64,000 nt of DNA from CAZAMB01 sp964486335 (GTDB taxonomy: Bacteria > Planctomycetota > Phycisphaerae > UBA1845), in the NCBI GenBank assembly GCA_964486335.1, contig CAZAMB010000001.1, positions 124,001 through 188,000 of the forward strand. Direction: 5' to 3'. The notes under the pieces were generated by a model. It was not told the origin of the DNA. It made no database searches and saw nothing but the letters and a program-made list of their open reading frames with translations. This document shows, piece by piece, positions 23,716-33,140 of this stretch (position 1 is the stretch's first letter; every line of letters begins with the position of its first letter). The translations under genes were made by a program, and so were the position numbers.

Positions 23716-25320
23716 ATGAACGCATTGCCTTTTGACGCTCGTCATTCCAGCGGTGGGCTTCTGAGAAGTACGTTGATCGCCGGCGTCGTCCTTTTCTCGG
23801 CGATGTCCTCGGGGTGCTATTCGCTTCTGAACGGATGGCTCGACCCGACCGTAGTGGGTAACTACAGCCGAGAAACCACGACGGAAATCCGCCAGTCATT
23901 GACGCTCGAAGACACGCCACGGGGCATTCCCGGCGCGGTGACGCCTTCGCCGGAGGATCTAATTCCCCGGCTCGTTGAGTATCCCATCACCGCAGGCGAT
24001 ACGCTGGCGATTGAGATCAACGAGCTTCGGCAGCGACAAGTGCCCTATCAGACGCAGGCTCAGGTGCTGGCGAGCGGACACATCAACCTGCCGGTCGCGG
24101 GGCGCGTTCAAGCGGCCGGACTGACGGTGGCGGAGTTTGAGCAGGCGCTGGTCAGCCGGCTTCGCGACGGAAACGTGCTGGTCAACCCGGAAGTCACTGT
24201 CAATCCATTGTTTCTTCAACAAGCGACCTATTCCATATTTGGAATCGGGGTCAGCGCGGCCACCGACGCGCCGCTTCGCGCGGGCACGTTTCCGATTCGC
24301 CGACCCGATTTGCGATTGCTGGAGGCGATCAACCAAGTCGGAGGGTTGAACGAATTCGTCACGGAAATCTACGTGTTTCGTGACGATTCCGCGATCGGCT
24401 CGACGCCCCATGAAATGGAACAACCGACGCCAAGCACTCCTGTTCCCGACACAGGGGAAGACGTTCCATCCCAAGGCGAGATGCCGCCGCCGAATGATGT
24501 CGAGACGCCTGCAGTCGAAGTAGCGCCGCAGCCAGACCCAAGAAAAGAGTTAATCGACGCCGTTGAATCGCCGGACCGATCCGCGACGCCTTCGCCATCC
24601 GGTTCGGAAACCCCGATGTCTGTTCCCGAAGCGCTGGAACCAGAAAAGCCGGAACCTTTCATCTACGTAAACAAGGAATTCGTACGCAATCCGGCCTATC
24701 AGGAACCGTCCCCATCGGAATCGGCCAAGTCGGTCGCGGGATTCGATACGGTCATGCCGTCGGTGAGTTGGGCTAGATTAGCGGGTGAGAGCAACGCTCG
24801 GATACTGGTAATTCCTGCCGAGTCGCTGCGCAGCGGTGATCCAAGCCTGAATATCTATGTTCGAGCGGGCGACGTGATCCGTGTCGTCAGTGGCGAAATC
24901 GGCGTGTATTACGTCATGGGGCAGGTGAACCGGGTCGGACCGTTTGCGTTCAATACCGAGCAGATCACGCTCAAGACGGCCATCGCGGCGGCCGGCGGAC
25001 TTTCGGGCTTGGCGTGGCCGGACCGATGCACGATCTATAGGCGGCTCGGCCAGCGCGAACAGATGGTGCAGGTCAATCTTGATCGCGTGTTCGCCGGGGC
25101 CGATCCGGACTTCTTGATCCGGCGGGGTGATATCATCAATGTCGGCACGCATCCGTTTGCTCCGTTCCTGCAGCGGATTCGGGCGCTGTCGCTGCCCAAT
25201 CCGGTGAATAATGTCGGTTACAGCTTCACCTATGCACGCAACTTCGCCGACATCGATTCCTACGCGGTTCGCCAGAATCCGCACAATGAACCCGGTCGCT
25301 TTGAAAATCTGTTTCCCTAG
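23716..25320 (+). CDS. Polysaccharide export lipoprotein, Wza-like with SLBB domains
   Basis: A 534-residue outer-membrane export protein. The signal peptide ends SAMSSGC (lipobox). Residues about 95-175 are the poly_export domain (ITAGDTLAIEI, SGHINLPVAGRVQAAGLT), then SLBB-type domains near 180-215 and 385-450 (YYVMGQVNRVGPFA, TLKTAIAAAGGL). A 150-residue acidic, Pro/Glu-rich insert (about 225-345) separates the SLBB domains, longer than in Wza. It forms the outer pore for exopolysaccharide. First gene of an operon with the exosortase and the tyrosine kinase. Confidence 0.9.
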   Translation: MNALPFDARHSSGGLLRSTLIAGVVLFSAMSSGCYSLLNGWLDPTVVGNYSRETTTEIRQSLTLEDTPRGIPGAVTPSPEDLIPRLVEYPITAGDTLAIEINELRQRQVPYQTQAQVLASGHINLPVAGRVQAAGLTVAEFEQALVSRLRDGNVLVNPEVTVNPLFLQQATYSIFGIGVSAATDAPLRAGTFPIRRPDLRLLEAINQVGGLNEFVTEIYVFRDDSAIGSTPHEMEQPTPSTPVPDTGEDVPSQGEMPPPNDVETPAVEVAPQPDPRKELIDAVESPDRSATPSPSGSETPMSVPEALEPEKPEPFIYVNKEFVRNPAYQEPSPSESAKSVAGFDTVMPSVSWARLAGESNARILVIPAESLRSGDPSLNIYVRAGDVIRVVSGEIGVYYVMGQVNRVGPFAFNTEQITLKTAIAAAGGLSGLAWPDRCTIYRRLGQREQMVQVNLDRVFAGADPDFLIRRGDIINVGTHPFAPFLQRIRALSLPNPVNNVGYSFTYARNFADIDSYAVRQNPHNEPGRFENLFP

Positions 25321-25329
25321 GAGCGACGA

Positions 25330-26262
25330 GTGAGCGTCATGCCTGAACCCCTGGCCATGCCGTCACGATCATGGCGGGACTTCGCGCCTCCCGCCGCGCG
25401 GTTGCGCCTGGCCTTCGTAACGGCATTGGTCCTGTTCATTTATTGGGAGCCGATTCGCCATACCATGATCTCGCGCTGGATCAGCGACGGAAACTGGTCG
25501 CACGGCTGGTTGATTCCGGCGTTCAGCATTTATTTCCTTGCGTCCAAGCGAGAAGAGTTGCTTTGTTGCCCCATGGGTTCCAGCTACGTCGGAGCAGTGA
25601 TCGTTGCGTTGTCGCTTGGGGCTTTTTTTTTCAGCGCGTGGTGGGCGCGGATGGCCTATCCGCAGGCGCTCACCTTGATCGGAACGCTTGCGGGGCTAGT
25701 GCTGCTGATGGGTGGATGGCGATTGCTCCGACTCGTCTGGTTCCCGATCGCATTCCTTGCTTTGGCGATTCCGTTGCCGCACCGCCTGTATTTTCAGCTG
25801 ACGACGCCGCTTCGCATCATGGCGTCCAAGGCATCGGCGGCATTGCTGCCGCTACTCGTTCCGGGGCTTCATACCGAGTCCCAGGCGGTGGTAATCGATT
25901 ACCTTCGCCCCGGATCGCCTCCCGGACAGTTAAACGTCGAGGAAGCGTGCAGTGGAATGCGGTTGATGATGGCGTTCGTGACGCTGGGCGTCGCCATGGC
26001 CTATCTTGGAGATCGACCGGCGTGGCAGCGGGCGGTCATGGTCGCGGCGTGCCTTCCTATCGCGGTGTTCTGCAACATCATTCGCGTGACGACGACAGGC
26101 TATCTGACGATCATCGGAAGAACCGACCTTGCGCAAGGAACCGCCCATCAGATGCTCGGAATCGCGATGCTGATCGTCGCGCTGGGATTGTTCTCGTTGC
26201 TGGGATACGTGCTGAGTCACCTGTTTATTGACGCGCCGGAGCCGAAGAACGCCGCCGCGTAA
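25330..26262 (+). CDS. Exosortase (XrtA-type transpeptidase family)
   Basis: A 310-residue polytopic membrane protein of the exosortase/archaeosortase family, which cleaves C-terminal sorting signals and transfers the protein to a carrier. Catalytic residues are all there: Cys207 in EEACSGMR, Arg252 in NIIRVTTTG and His273 in TAHQMLG. The N-terminal FLALAIPLPH segment is also typical. It starts with GTG 9 nt after the Wza-like stop; an ATG three codons in is possible. Exosortases of the EPS-linked type sit in such operons. No PEP-CTERM substrate is seen in this window. Confidence 0.92.
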   Translation: MSVMPEPLAMPSRSWRDFAPPAARLRLAFVTALVLFIYWEPIRHTMISRWISDGNWSHGWLIPAFSIYFLASKREELLCCPMGSSYVGAVIVALSLGAFFFSAWWARMAYPQALTLIGTLAGLVLLMGGWRLLRLVWFPIAFLALAIPLPHRLYFQLTTPLRIMASKASAALLPLLVPGLHTESQAVVIDYLRPGSPPGQLNVEEACSGMRLMMAFVTLGVAMAYLGDRPAWQRAVMVAACLPIAVFCNIIRVTTTGYLTIIGRTDLAQGTAHQMLGIAMLIVALGLFSLLGYVLSHLFIDAPEPKNAAA

Positions 26263-26284
26263 GCTGACCGCGCGTGAGTGAATC

Positions 26285-28498
26285 ATGGCCACCCTTCCTA
26301 CAACCGTGCAGGAAAGAGTTACTTTGCCCGCCACTTTTCGGACGATGCCCGGTGAGTCGGGATCGGGCGGCGGGTTCACGCCGGGTGACATCGTGGCCAT
26401 GCTGCGACGCCGCGCGGTGCTGATCGTCGTGTTGTTCGTGCTGCTGTCGGGCGCTGCGGTCGGCGGGTTCTTGTTGTGGTGGTTCGAATTCCCTGGTTAT
26501 CGAGCGGAGAGTCTGATTGAGTGCATCTCCAATATCCCTGAAACCGAGCTATCGCTGGAACAGCAGCGCCTCAAGGAGGACGAGCACGAGCGGTTTGTGC
26601 AGACCCAGGCACTGCTGCTGAAAAGCCCGACAATTCTCGGCGAAGCGCTGAAGGTCACGGCGGTTCGCGGGACGGCATGGTTTGACTCCGTTGGGAAAAG
26701 AAAGAAGGAACCCCTGCTTATCCTGGCGGACGAATTGGTCGCCGCGCCGGTGCGCGGAACCAACTTTCTGCGCGTGGCGATCGAGTGCCGGGAGACCAAG
26801 GACCCGGCCATCATTGTCAACGAAGTGGTCCGCCGCTGGTATGACATGGTCCGGGAACGGTCGGCCAGCGAATTCACCAAGAGCGCGCTCGACGCCGCCA
26901 AGAAGGAACAACAGGATATCGAACGAGAAATCGCCTCGAAGCGCGAACGCCTTAAGGCGATCGCGGCCAGACTTCCCGCCGGCGCTCGTGAAAACCCGGG
27001 CAACAACATCACGGCCCAAAACGTTCGGCAGTACGCGCTTCAGGTTGCCCAGCTTCAGTTGGAACTGTCACAACTGGAACAGTTTCGCTCGATGTACAAC
27101 AGTCCGGAGGGCGTTGCGGTCACGGCTGAGGACCGGGCGACCGTCGAGCAGGATCCGCAGGTTGCGGAGTCGGCACGGACGCACTTTCTGCTTCAGCAGC
27201 AGCGGGCCGCCGACGAAAAAGTGTACGGAGCGAACCACAACGCGCTGCGACAGATCGACGCGCAAATCGAGGCGGCGGAGAAGAAACTCACCGCGCTTCG
27301 ACTCGAACGATACACACAGCGCCGCGCCGACATTCGCGAGGCCGCCAATTCGGCCTACGACAATCAGCGTCATTCGTTGTTCATCGCTCAGGAAAACCTC
27401 GCCAAGGCCGAAGCCGAGTTGCAGGATCAGGATCGGATGCTCTTTGATTACGCCGATCTGGACGCCCAGATTCTCAAGGACCTTGAGTATCAGCTTCAAG
27501 TTTCAAACTACATTAAAGGCCTGACTCGCGTTCGCGACCAGCAGACTGCGATTCGAGTCAATATCACCCAGCCGGCCATTGACCCGCTGGAGCGGAGCAG
27601 CCCGAGCCTTTATCTGATACCCTTCGGAATCTTTGTCGCGTTGGCCCTGTCGGTCGGCATCGCGCTGGCACTGGAACTGCTTAATAAGTCGGTTCGGACC
27701 TCGCAGGACATCGTCCGTCACCTCGACATCGGGATGCTCGGCGCGATTCCCGATATTGACGATGAGGAAGTCGCGATCCAGCGCGTCGAGACGGCCGTCC
27801 GCGATGCTCCTCGTTCGATGGTGGCCGAGGCGTTTCGCCGAATCCGCACCAACCTTCAGTTCGCTGCTCCCGCGGACCGCCAGCGATCGATTATCGTCAC
27901 CAGCCCCGGACCGGAAGACGGCAAGACCACCGTCGCCTGCAACCTTGCGATGGTGGTCGCACAGTCCGGTCGGCGCGTGCTGCTGGTGGACGCCAACCTG
28001 CGCCGCCCGACGCTGCACACGCTTTTTGACGGCATTAAACCCCACGGATTGAGCAACATCCTCGTCGGCGACGGCTCTTTGTCCGGCTGCATCTGCAAAA
28101 CGCCTTTGCCGCAGCTGGATGTGATTGGAAGCGGTCCGATTCCCCCGAATCCGGTCGATTTGCTGACCGGCCGACATTGGCTGGACTTTCTCCGCGACGC
28201 AACGGCTCAATACGATCAGGTATTCATCGACGCGCCGCCGGTCTTGTTGGCGAGCGACGCGGGCGTGCTATCCACGACGGTGGATGGCCTGATTCTCGTC
28301 GTGCGCGCCCATCGCAATTCTCGAGGCGTAGCCCAGCGGGCCTGTCGATTGCTTCATGACGTGAACGCGCATGTTTTCGGAGCGGTGCTCAATGCCGCGA
28401 GAGTGACGCGAGGCGGTTACTTCCGTGAACAATTGCGGGCCTATTACGACTACCAGACCGAAACCGGCGATCCGAACAAACCGATCGCTCGCACCTAG
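26285..28498 (+). CDS. Polysaccharide biosynthesis tyrosine autokinase (Wzc/GumC-CpsD type)
   Basis: A 737-residue fused co-polymerase and BY-kinase. Residues about 40-60 and 440-460 are membrane helices flanking a Wzz-like periplasmic region with long coiled coils (about 210-330). The cytoplasmic kinase (about 510-720) has Walker A GPEDGKTT near 541-548, Walker A' VLLVDANLRRP and Walker B QVFIDAPPVL. The C-terminal tail has a small Tyr cluster (RAYYDYQTE), the autophosphorylation site. It sets chain length and drives export with the upstream Wza-like protein. Confidence 0.93.
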   Translation: MATLPTTVQERVTLPATFRTMPGESGSGGGFTPGDIVAMLRRRAVLIVVLFVLLSGAAVGGFLLWWFEFPGYRAESLIECISNIPETELSLEQQRLKEDEHERFVQTQALLLKSPTILGEALKVTAVRGTAWFDSVGKRKKEPLLILADELVAAPVRGTNFLRVAIECRETKDPAIIVNEVVRRWYDMVRERSASEFTKSALDAAKKEQQDIEREIASKRERLKAIAARLPAGARENPGNNITAQNVRQYALQVAQLQLELSQLEQFRSMYNSPEGVAVTAEDRATVEQDPQVAESARTHFLLQQQRAADEKVYGANHNALRQIDAQIEAAEKKLTALRLERYTQRRADIREAANSAYDNQRHSLFIAQENLAKAEAELQDQDRMLFDYADLDAQILKDLEYQLQVSNYIKGLTRVRDQQTAIRVNITQPAIDPLERSSPSLYLIPFGIFVALALSVGIALALELLNKSVRTSQDIVRHLDIGMLGAIPDIDDEEVAIQRVETAVRDAPRSMVAEAFRRIRTNLQFAAPADRQRSIIVTSPGPEDGKTTVACNLAMVVAQSGRRVLLVDANLRRPTLHTLFDGIKPHGLSNILVGDGSLSGCICKTPLPQLDVIGSGPIPPNPVDLLTGRHWLDFLRDATAQYDQVFIDAPPVLLASDAGVLSTTVDGLILVVRAHRNSRGVAQRACRLLHDVNAHVFGAVLNAARVTRGGYFREQLRAYYDYQTETGDPNKPIART

Positions 28499-28506
28499 CG
28501 CTGCCG

Positions 28507-29193
28507 TCAGGTGCCCCGTGCATTTCCATACAGAGAGATGTGAAGTCGCGGGCAGAATCGATAGCCCCGCTTCTTGCAGAGGTCGGCCACCCATCGACCC
28601 TTCGTTGAAAGCTCGACGGCATCGATCCCTTGCGGCATCAGCAAGACGTCCGAGGTGTTTACGCTTCCGATATCTGCAAGGAGCGAATCGATTTCGTTCA
28701 GGTCGTCCGGCGCATCCACCACGAACTTCAGTTGATACGCTCCTAGTCGCATGAAACATCGAATCGTTTCGACGTTGATCCGGTTGGTCTCGTGGGTTTC
28801 GGAGAATCGGCCGGATTCGCGCTCATGCGGGGTCGAATTGCTCAGTTTGGGGCTGATGCTCGCGAGGTCGCAGCAAACATCCTTCCAAACGGTTGCCGCC
28901 GTTTCAATCGTAATGTGAAAACCGGCCTCCCGCAGTTCGCGCGACAAGTCCTCGATGCCGACGGCAATCATCGGCTCGCCGCCGGTCAGGACGACATGCT
29001 CGCAATCAAACGAATGAACGCGATCGAGGATGGAATCGATCGACATTTCGATGCCTTCGGGCGACCATGATGTGTAGGGCGTGTCGCACCATATGCACCG
29101 CAGGTTGCAGCCGCTGGTGCGCACAAAGACGCTCGGCATGCCCGCGAGTTTTCCCTCACCCTGAATGCTGTGGAATATCTCGCTGATGTTCAC
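28507..29193 (-). CDS. queE: 7-carboxy-7-deazaguanine synthase QueE
   Basis: A 228-residue radical-SAM enzyme making the queuosine/deazaguanine precursor from 6-carboxytetrahydropterin. The N-terminus EIFHSIQGEGKLAGMPSVF and the variant cluster CNLRCIWCD (residues about 29-37, CxxxCxxC) are diagnostic; GGEP follows near 73-76. Length is usual. GTG at 29193 is preferred since the family begins with VxEIFxSIQGEG; an in-frame ATG at 29283 would overlap the neighbouring gene by 59 nt. Confidence 0.93.
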   Translation of the reverse strand: MNISEIFHSIQGEGKLAGMPSVFVRTSGCNLRCIWCDTPYTSWSPEGIEMSIDSILDRVHSFDCEHVVLTGGEPMIAVGIEDLSRELREAGFHITIETAATVWKDVCCDLASISPKLSNSTPHERESGRFSETHETNRINVETIRCFMRLGAYQLKFVVDAPDDLNEIDSLLADIGSVNTSDVLLMPQGIDAVELSTKGRWVADLCKKRGYRFCPRLHISLYGNARGT

Positions 29194-29224
29194 GACAAGT
29201 CGAGTCGATCGGACGTCGATCGCC

Positions 29225-31933
29225 TTAAGTGGGGTTGCGGACCGACACCCGAAAAGTAAATGCTCCGATCGGCGCTCCGTCACTGAGCCGCGACGAAAAG
29301 ATCAGCCTATACGATCCTTCGATTGGAAGCTGTTCGGCTCGAGATGCAAACGTCGAACCGTCGAAATAAAGTACCTTGCCTTTTCCGACTGGAACGCCGT
29401 CCGGAGCAACAAGAGAATATACAACTTGGGCAGTTTCGGACGATGAAACGCCTTCAATCGTGGCGATCTGGCCGGCTCCGCCGACAAAAGTGTACACGGC
29501 CGTGGCGCCGATTTCGTCAAATGTCGCCGTCACCTCCTCGCCAAGGTTGATCGGCGCGACATCACTCGACAGGGCACGGTGCAGCGTCAGTTCATAATCG
29601 GCAAATTCACCGGCGAACGGAGCTAGGACGACCCGGTGCAACCCGTCCTGAGTCAGTTCAAACGCTTCGTCGCCCGTTCCCGGTGTTTCGCGCTCAAAAT
29701 CCACCCGCAAGGCCGGTCGGCCGTCAGGCTCGCGAAGCGAAAAGGCGAATTGCGATCCGCTGGGATCGCAGCAGGTCCGTTCGACGACCACGCGATCGCC
29801 GGCCCTTCCATTGAAGAGCATTGCTGCCGCTCGCGTATTGACGTCAAACGAACCGCCGACCGATTCGCCAAAATCGTGCAGCGAATCCAACGTCGTACTC
29901 GACAACACATAGGTAGTCTCGGATTGCTCCTGCATCTCCAAACCGAAAACCAAGAATGAGTAGGATTCCGCATCAGAAAGATTAAACACGTCGAATCCAC
30001 CTTCGCGAGCGAGCAGCACGTTGTGTCCGAAGGACAAACCGGTCATGGCCGGCCGATCCGCGAAAAACGCCGCACGAACGCCGCGACGCGATTCAACGTT
30101 GACAGTCCAGCGATGCACCGGTGAGTCGCTGGTCAACATTCCGGAACGAGCATCGGCTTCCGGAAGCGATCGCTCGGTCACGGTCCCGGTCAGGCTTGCG
30201 AAATAGGGCGGTCGGAATCCTTCGAGCATGCGCGTTTCCCGAATCGGTCGAACGGCAAGTCCGCGAACGGGATTGATCGCCGACAGCGTGCATTCCTCGA
30301 GCAGCCGACCGGATTCCTCGCCGAGTCCCAATATGGCGAATCCTTCGGATGAAGTCGCGGTCATCGTCGCTCCCCGATCCGAACAGATGCGTTGAACAAT
30401 CGCGGCGTCTTCGTCGCGAGACCGAACACTGACGGCCTCGTGGATGGATCGGGCAGCCTGCTCCATCGCGTTCAGCGAGTGAATCAGCGCATCATAAGCG
30501 TCGATCGGTGACGCGAACGGCGCAAAGTCTCGGTATGCGGCATCATATTCCGCCGCGGCTATCCGAAATCCGGCTAGCGCCGGATCGCCTTGCAAGGCAT
30601 CAACGACGTAAAACGGTTCCAATGCCGCGACGGCCGCGGCGAGCCGGTCAAACCGCGAGGCGAACTTCGCGGTGTTGTCCTGTATCGCCGAAATGGCTCC
30701 GTTCATTTCGGTTTCGGCCTGAGCCAGCAACGCCTCGCCACCTTTCGGATCACAAGGTTCCGATATGCCGCAAGCTGCTCGAACCTGCGTCAGCCGAAGA
30801 GATAGCAATTCCAGATCACTGACGGATCGATACACCGACTGATAGGAACGCAAGGATTGCCTGGCGACGGGAATCATCTCCGACGTAACCGCTACAATAT
30901 CCGCGACCGGTGCGCGCGACGCCGTCGCCGCCAGCATCGACGCATCAAGTCGCCCGAACAGGGTTCTCGCGCCCGGCAGCGTCGGTGCGGGCAGCGACAT
31001 CACGGCCTCCATCGCCCTTGTTGAAGCATCAAAACAGGCCCGCGCGTCCGATTCATCTTCCGCATTGAAACAAGGTTCGCGAACTTCGATCTGCATTTCG
31101 GTCAGCAAATGAAATCCGCCGGTACGAATGCCGCCCGCGACTGGCACAAATACGTCTCCCTTGCGTCGCGTGGCCGTGTGCCCCACGAAATCTCCGGTCG
31201 CGGACTCCAGCGACCAGATCGTGCCATAGGCGATGTCGAGTTCGCCCGCGATGGCCGCTGGAATCGTCAATTTCACGGGAACGGGAAATGTCACGCCGAT
31301 CGGCTGAACCGATATCACCAGTCGTGACAATCCGTCGAGTCGCTTCGGGAGTGCCAAAGGCGTTCGATCCGCCGCGACGGTCACGATGGCGATTTCGCCC
31401 TCATAGGGTTTCCCATCCAGTTGCGCACCGCCCGGAGGAATCTCCAGTTCGATACCCTCCGCGCTCATCACCGTCGTGAGTCGGTCAGGAGCAACCTTGC
31501 GCAGCGACGTCAACGGTACAAACGGCAGGTGAATCGGGCGCTCCAGCGCGAGTTGTTGCTCTTCGACCAAGGCGAGGGTCGTTGCGAACTGGCCATACGC
31601 TCCGTCGCCGGATTGAGCCGTCGTTCCGTCCACGAAGAACGGTTGTTTTCCAGCGCGAACGCTTTCCAAGAAAAACGAGCCGTCCACATTGGAAAACGCC
31701 ACGGCGTCCCCGAGGGCCAAACGCACCCCGCCCAGCGGAAGGGGCGTTTCACCCTCTGCCGATTGAACGAACCCTTTCACACTGGCCGTACCGCTGCCCG
31801 GACGATCCGCAAAGGGGTCTTCAGCCGGCGGTTCAGGAGGAACCGTTTGAACGCATCCTTCTTGAAGAATGGCGAATGTCGAAAGTAAGGTGAAGGCCGA
31901 AAAACACGTTCGGCGAAAGATTGGTCTGCCCAC
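29225..31933 (-). CDS. Large secreted lipoprotein-like protein, unknown function
   Basis: A 902-residue exported protein. Residues 1-25 are a signal with a Cys at about position 27 (ILQEGC), a poor lipobox. Residues about 45-120 resemble a carboxypeptidase-regulatory-like (CarboxypepD_reg) beta sandwich (VKGFVQSAEGETPLPLGGVR...). Residues about 150-300 contain a ZU5-like segment (MSAEGIELEIPPGGAQLDG, a marker of that fold). The centre (about 310-520) is alpha-helical, and the C-terminus has two repeats of a pre-peptidase C-terminal-like beta sandwich (DGLHRVVLAPFAGEFADYELTL). GGAGG at 31940-31944 is 6 nt before a GTG at 31933, so that start is used rather than 32002. Ligand unknown. Confidence 0.75.
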   Translation of the reverse strand: MGRPIFRRTCFSAFTLLSTFAILQEGCVQTVPPEPPAEDPFADRPGSGTASVKGFVQSAEGETPLPLGGVRLALGDAVAFSNVDGSFFLESVRAGKQPFFVDGTTAQSGDGAYGQFATTLALVEEQQLALERPIHLPFVPLTSLRKVAPDRLTTVMSAEGIELEIPPGGAQLDGKPYEGEIAIVTVAADRTPLALPKRLDGLSRLVISVQPIGVTFPVPVKLTIPAAIAGELDIAYGTIWSLESATGDFVGHTATRRKGDVFVPVAGGIRTGGFHLLTEMQIEVREPCFNAEDESDARACFDASTRAMEAVMSLPAPTLPGARTLFGRLDASMLAATASRAPVADIVAVTSEMIPVARQSLRSYQSVYRSVSDLELLSLRLTQVRAACGISEPCDPKGGEALLAQAETEMNGAISAIQDNTAKFASRFDRLAAAVAALEPFYVVDALQGDPALAGFRIAAAEYDAAYRDFAPFASPIDAYDALIHSLNAMEQAARSIHEAVSVRSRDEDAAIVQRICSDRGATMTATSSEGFAILGLGEESGRLLEECTLSAINPVRGLAVRPIRETRMLEGFRPPYFASLTGTVTERSLPEADARSGMLTSDSPVHRWTVNVESRRGVRAAFFADRPAMTGLSFGHNVLLAREGGFDVFNLSDAESYSFLVFGLEMQEQSETTYVLSSTTLDSLHDFGESVGGSFDVNTRAAAMLFNGRAGDRVVVERTCCDPSGSQFAFSLREPDGRPALRVDFERETPGTGDEAFELTQDGLHRVVLAPFAGEFADYELTLHRALSSDVAPINLGEEVTATFDEIGATAVYTFVGGAGQIATIEGVSSSETAQVVYSLVAPDGVPVGKGKVLYFDGSTFASRAEQLPIEGSYRLIFSSRLSDGAPIGAFTFRVSVRNPT

Positions 31934-32087
31934 GATTAGCCTCCATGCCACGCGGTCGGGTCTCAAAGCGGATGTTGTATCCTCCGCAGTTCGGTATGGC
32001 AACGCAATTTCCCTATTGTCCCCAAATCACTTCGCTGCGCAATTCCGACAGTTCTTGCATTACTGCAAACGGCCCTCGACGCCGCGT

Positions 32088-33035
32088 CTATATTTTCGGC
32101 CATCGCAGGAGTCCGTCGAGAGGCTCTTCGGATCGCCGCCAAAGCGATCGCAGCATCGATCTGAGTTCCGACGGACTGGCTGTCATTGAACGAATGGGAT
32201 TCTTCGGTCCTGATCGATCATCGAAACCGAGCGATTCGATGGGTTGCAAGTCGTAGTAAGGCGATACTTCCACGGATTCCATCTGCGACGGCATGCAACG
32301 GCACAGGACAGTGGTGATGCCCTCGGACGGAGGCGCAGCGACATACACATAGGGTCCCATCGCCACCGGTCCGTCGTCGATGACACGCGCGACAACAACG
32401 TCGAAACCGTCTTTTGAGGGCCGCTCGACGGAAAACCGACATTCCGGAAGCGGTTCCCCATATTGTAACCCGGCCGCATCCTCAAGCGACCGCGAAACAA
32501 AAAGCACGCGCGGCCCGCGTACCGTCGAAAGGGCCTCCCAGACGATCGGCATGTCATCAGGTCCGAGGACAACTCTGACGCCCATTCCCACGGGTTGCGT
32601 CGCCGCGTCGTCGCCTTTTCGCGGCTGATACCACCAGAGATAAGTCATTTGGGCAAGGTCCATTCCGCCCACCGACACGGTCGATTGCGAATAAAAGACC
32701 GTCGGACGCGGTGGATCACTTGTCTTGCTGTGCTGTAACGCGGATTCCGATAGCGCGGCAATTCTGCCAATTTGAACACTGCCCGCGCCGTTGCTCAGTT
32801 CGTTGACAATCAGCGGCGCAAGAACCCAGGCTCTTCCCCGGGCCGTTCCCTCACGGGGCTTGAATTGCACCGACCTCGCAAACACTTGCTCGGTTTGTCG
32901 GCGAATCTCGACGATGACGTGCCGTGGCACTTCGGTCGATGCGGAAGGCTCCATCGTGTCCACGCGCCCCCGATGACCGCCTGCGCATCCGGCGCCGACG
33001 ATCAGCAGAATAGTGAATTTTTGCAGGAATCGCAT
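32088..33035 (-). CDS. Lipoprotein of unknown function
   Basis: A 315-residue exported protein with a good lipobox (LLIVGAGC, Cys17). The mature part has no recognised domain; it holds Trp-rich YLWWYQPRKGDD and a Cys pair (VLCRCMP) near 245. It is on the same strand as the large secreted protein downstream, with about 150 nt between, so the two may be one transcript and act together at the envelope. Confidence 0.7.
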   Translation of the reverse strand: MRFLQKFTILLIVGAGCAGGHRGRVDTMEPSASTEVPRHVIVEIRRQTEQVFARSVQFKPREGTARGRAWVLAPLIVNELSNGAGSVQIGRIAALSESALQHSKTSDPPRPTVFYSQSTVSVGGMDLAQMTYLWWYQPRKGDDAATQPVGMGVRVVLGPDDMPIVWEALSTVRGPRVLFVSRSLEDAAGLQYGEPLPECRFSVERPSKDGFDVVVARVIDDGPVAMGPYVYVAAPPSEGITTVLCRCMPSQMESVEVSPYYDLQPIESLGFDDRSGPKNPIRSMTASPSELRSMLRSLWRRSEEPLDGLLRWPKI

Positions 33036-33140
33036 TCAGTCGTATCCAGAAAAAAACGGTCGCGAGCGCTCCTGCCGCGGCCGGAGGACCATTCGCAGCG
33101 AATTTCATTGGATTGGTTCACGATGAAATGGCTGCGAACT

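Noticed and set aside
23716..28498. Search for PEP-CTERM sorting signals in secreted proteins
   Set aside because: None of the exported proteins in the window ends with a Pro-Glu-Pro-like motif, hydrophobic helix and basic cluster.
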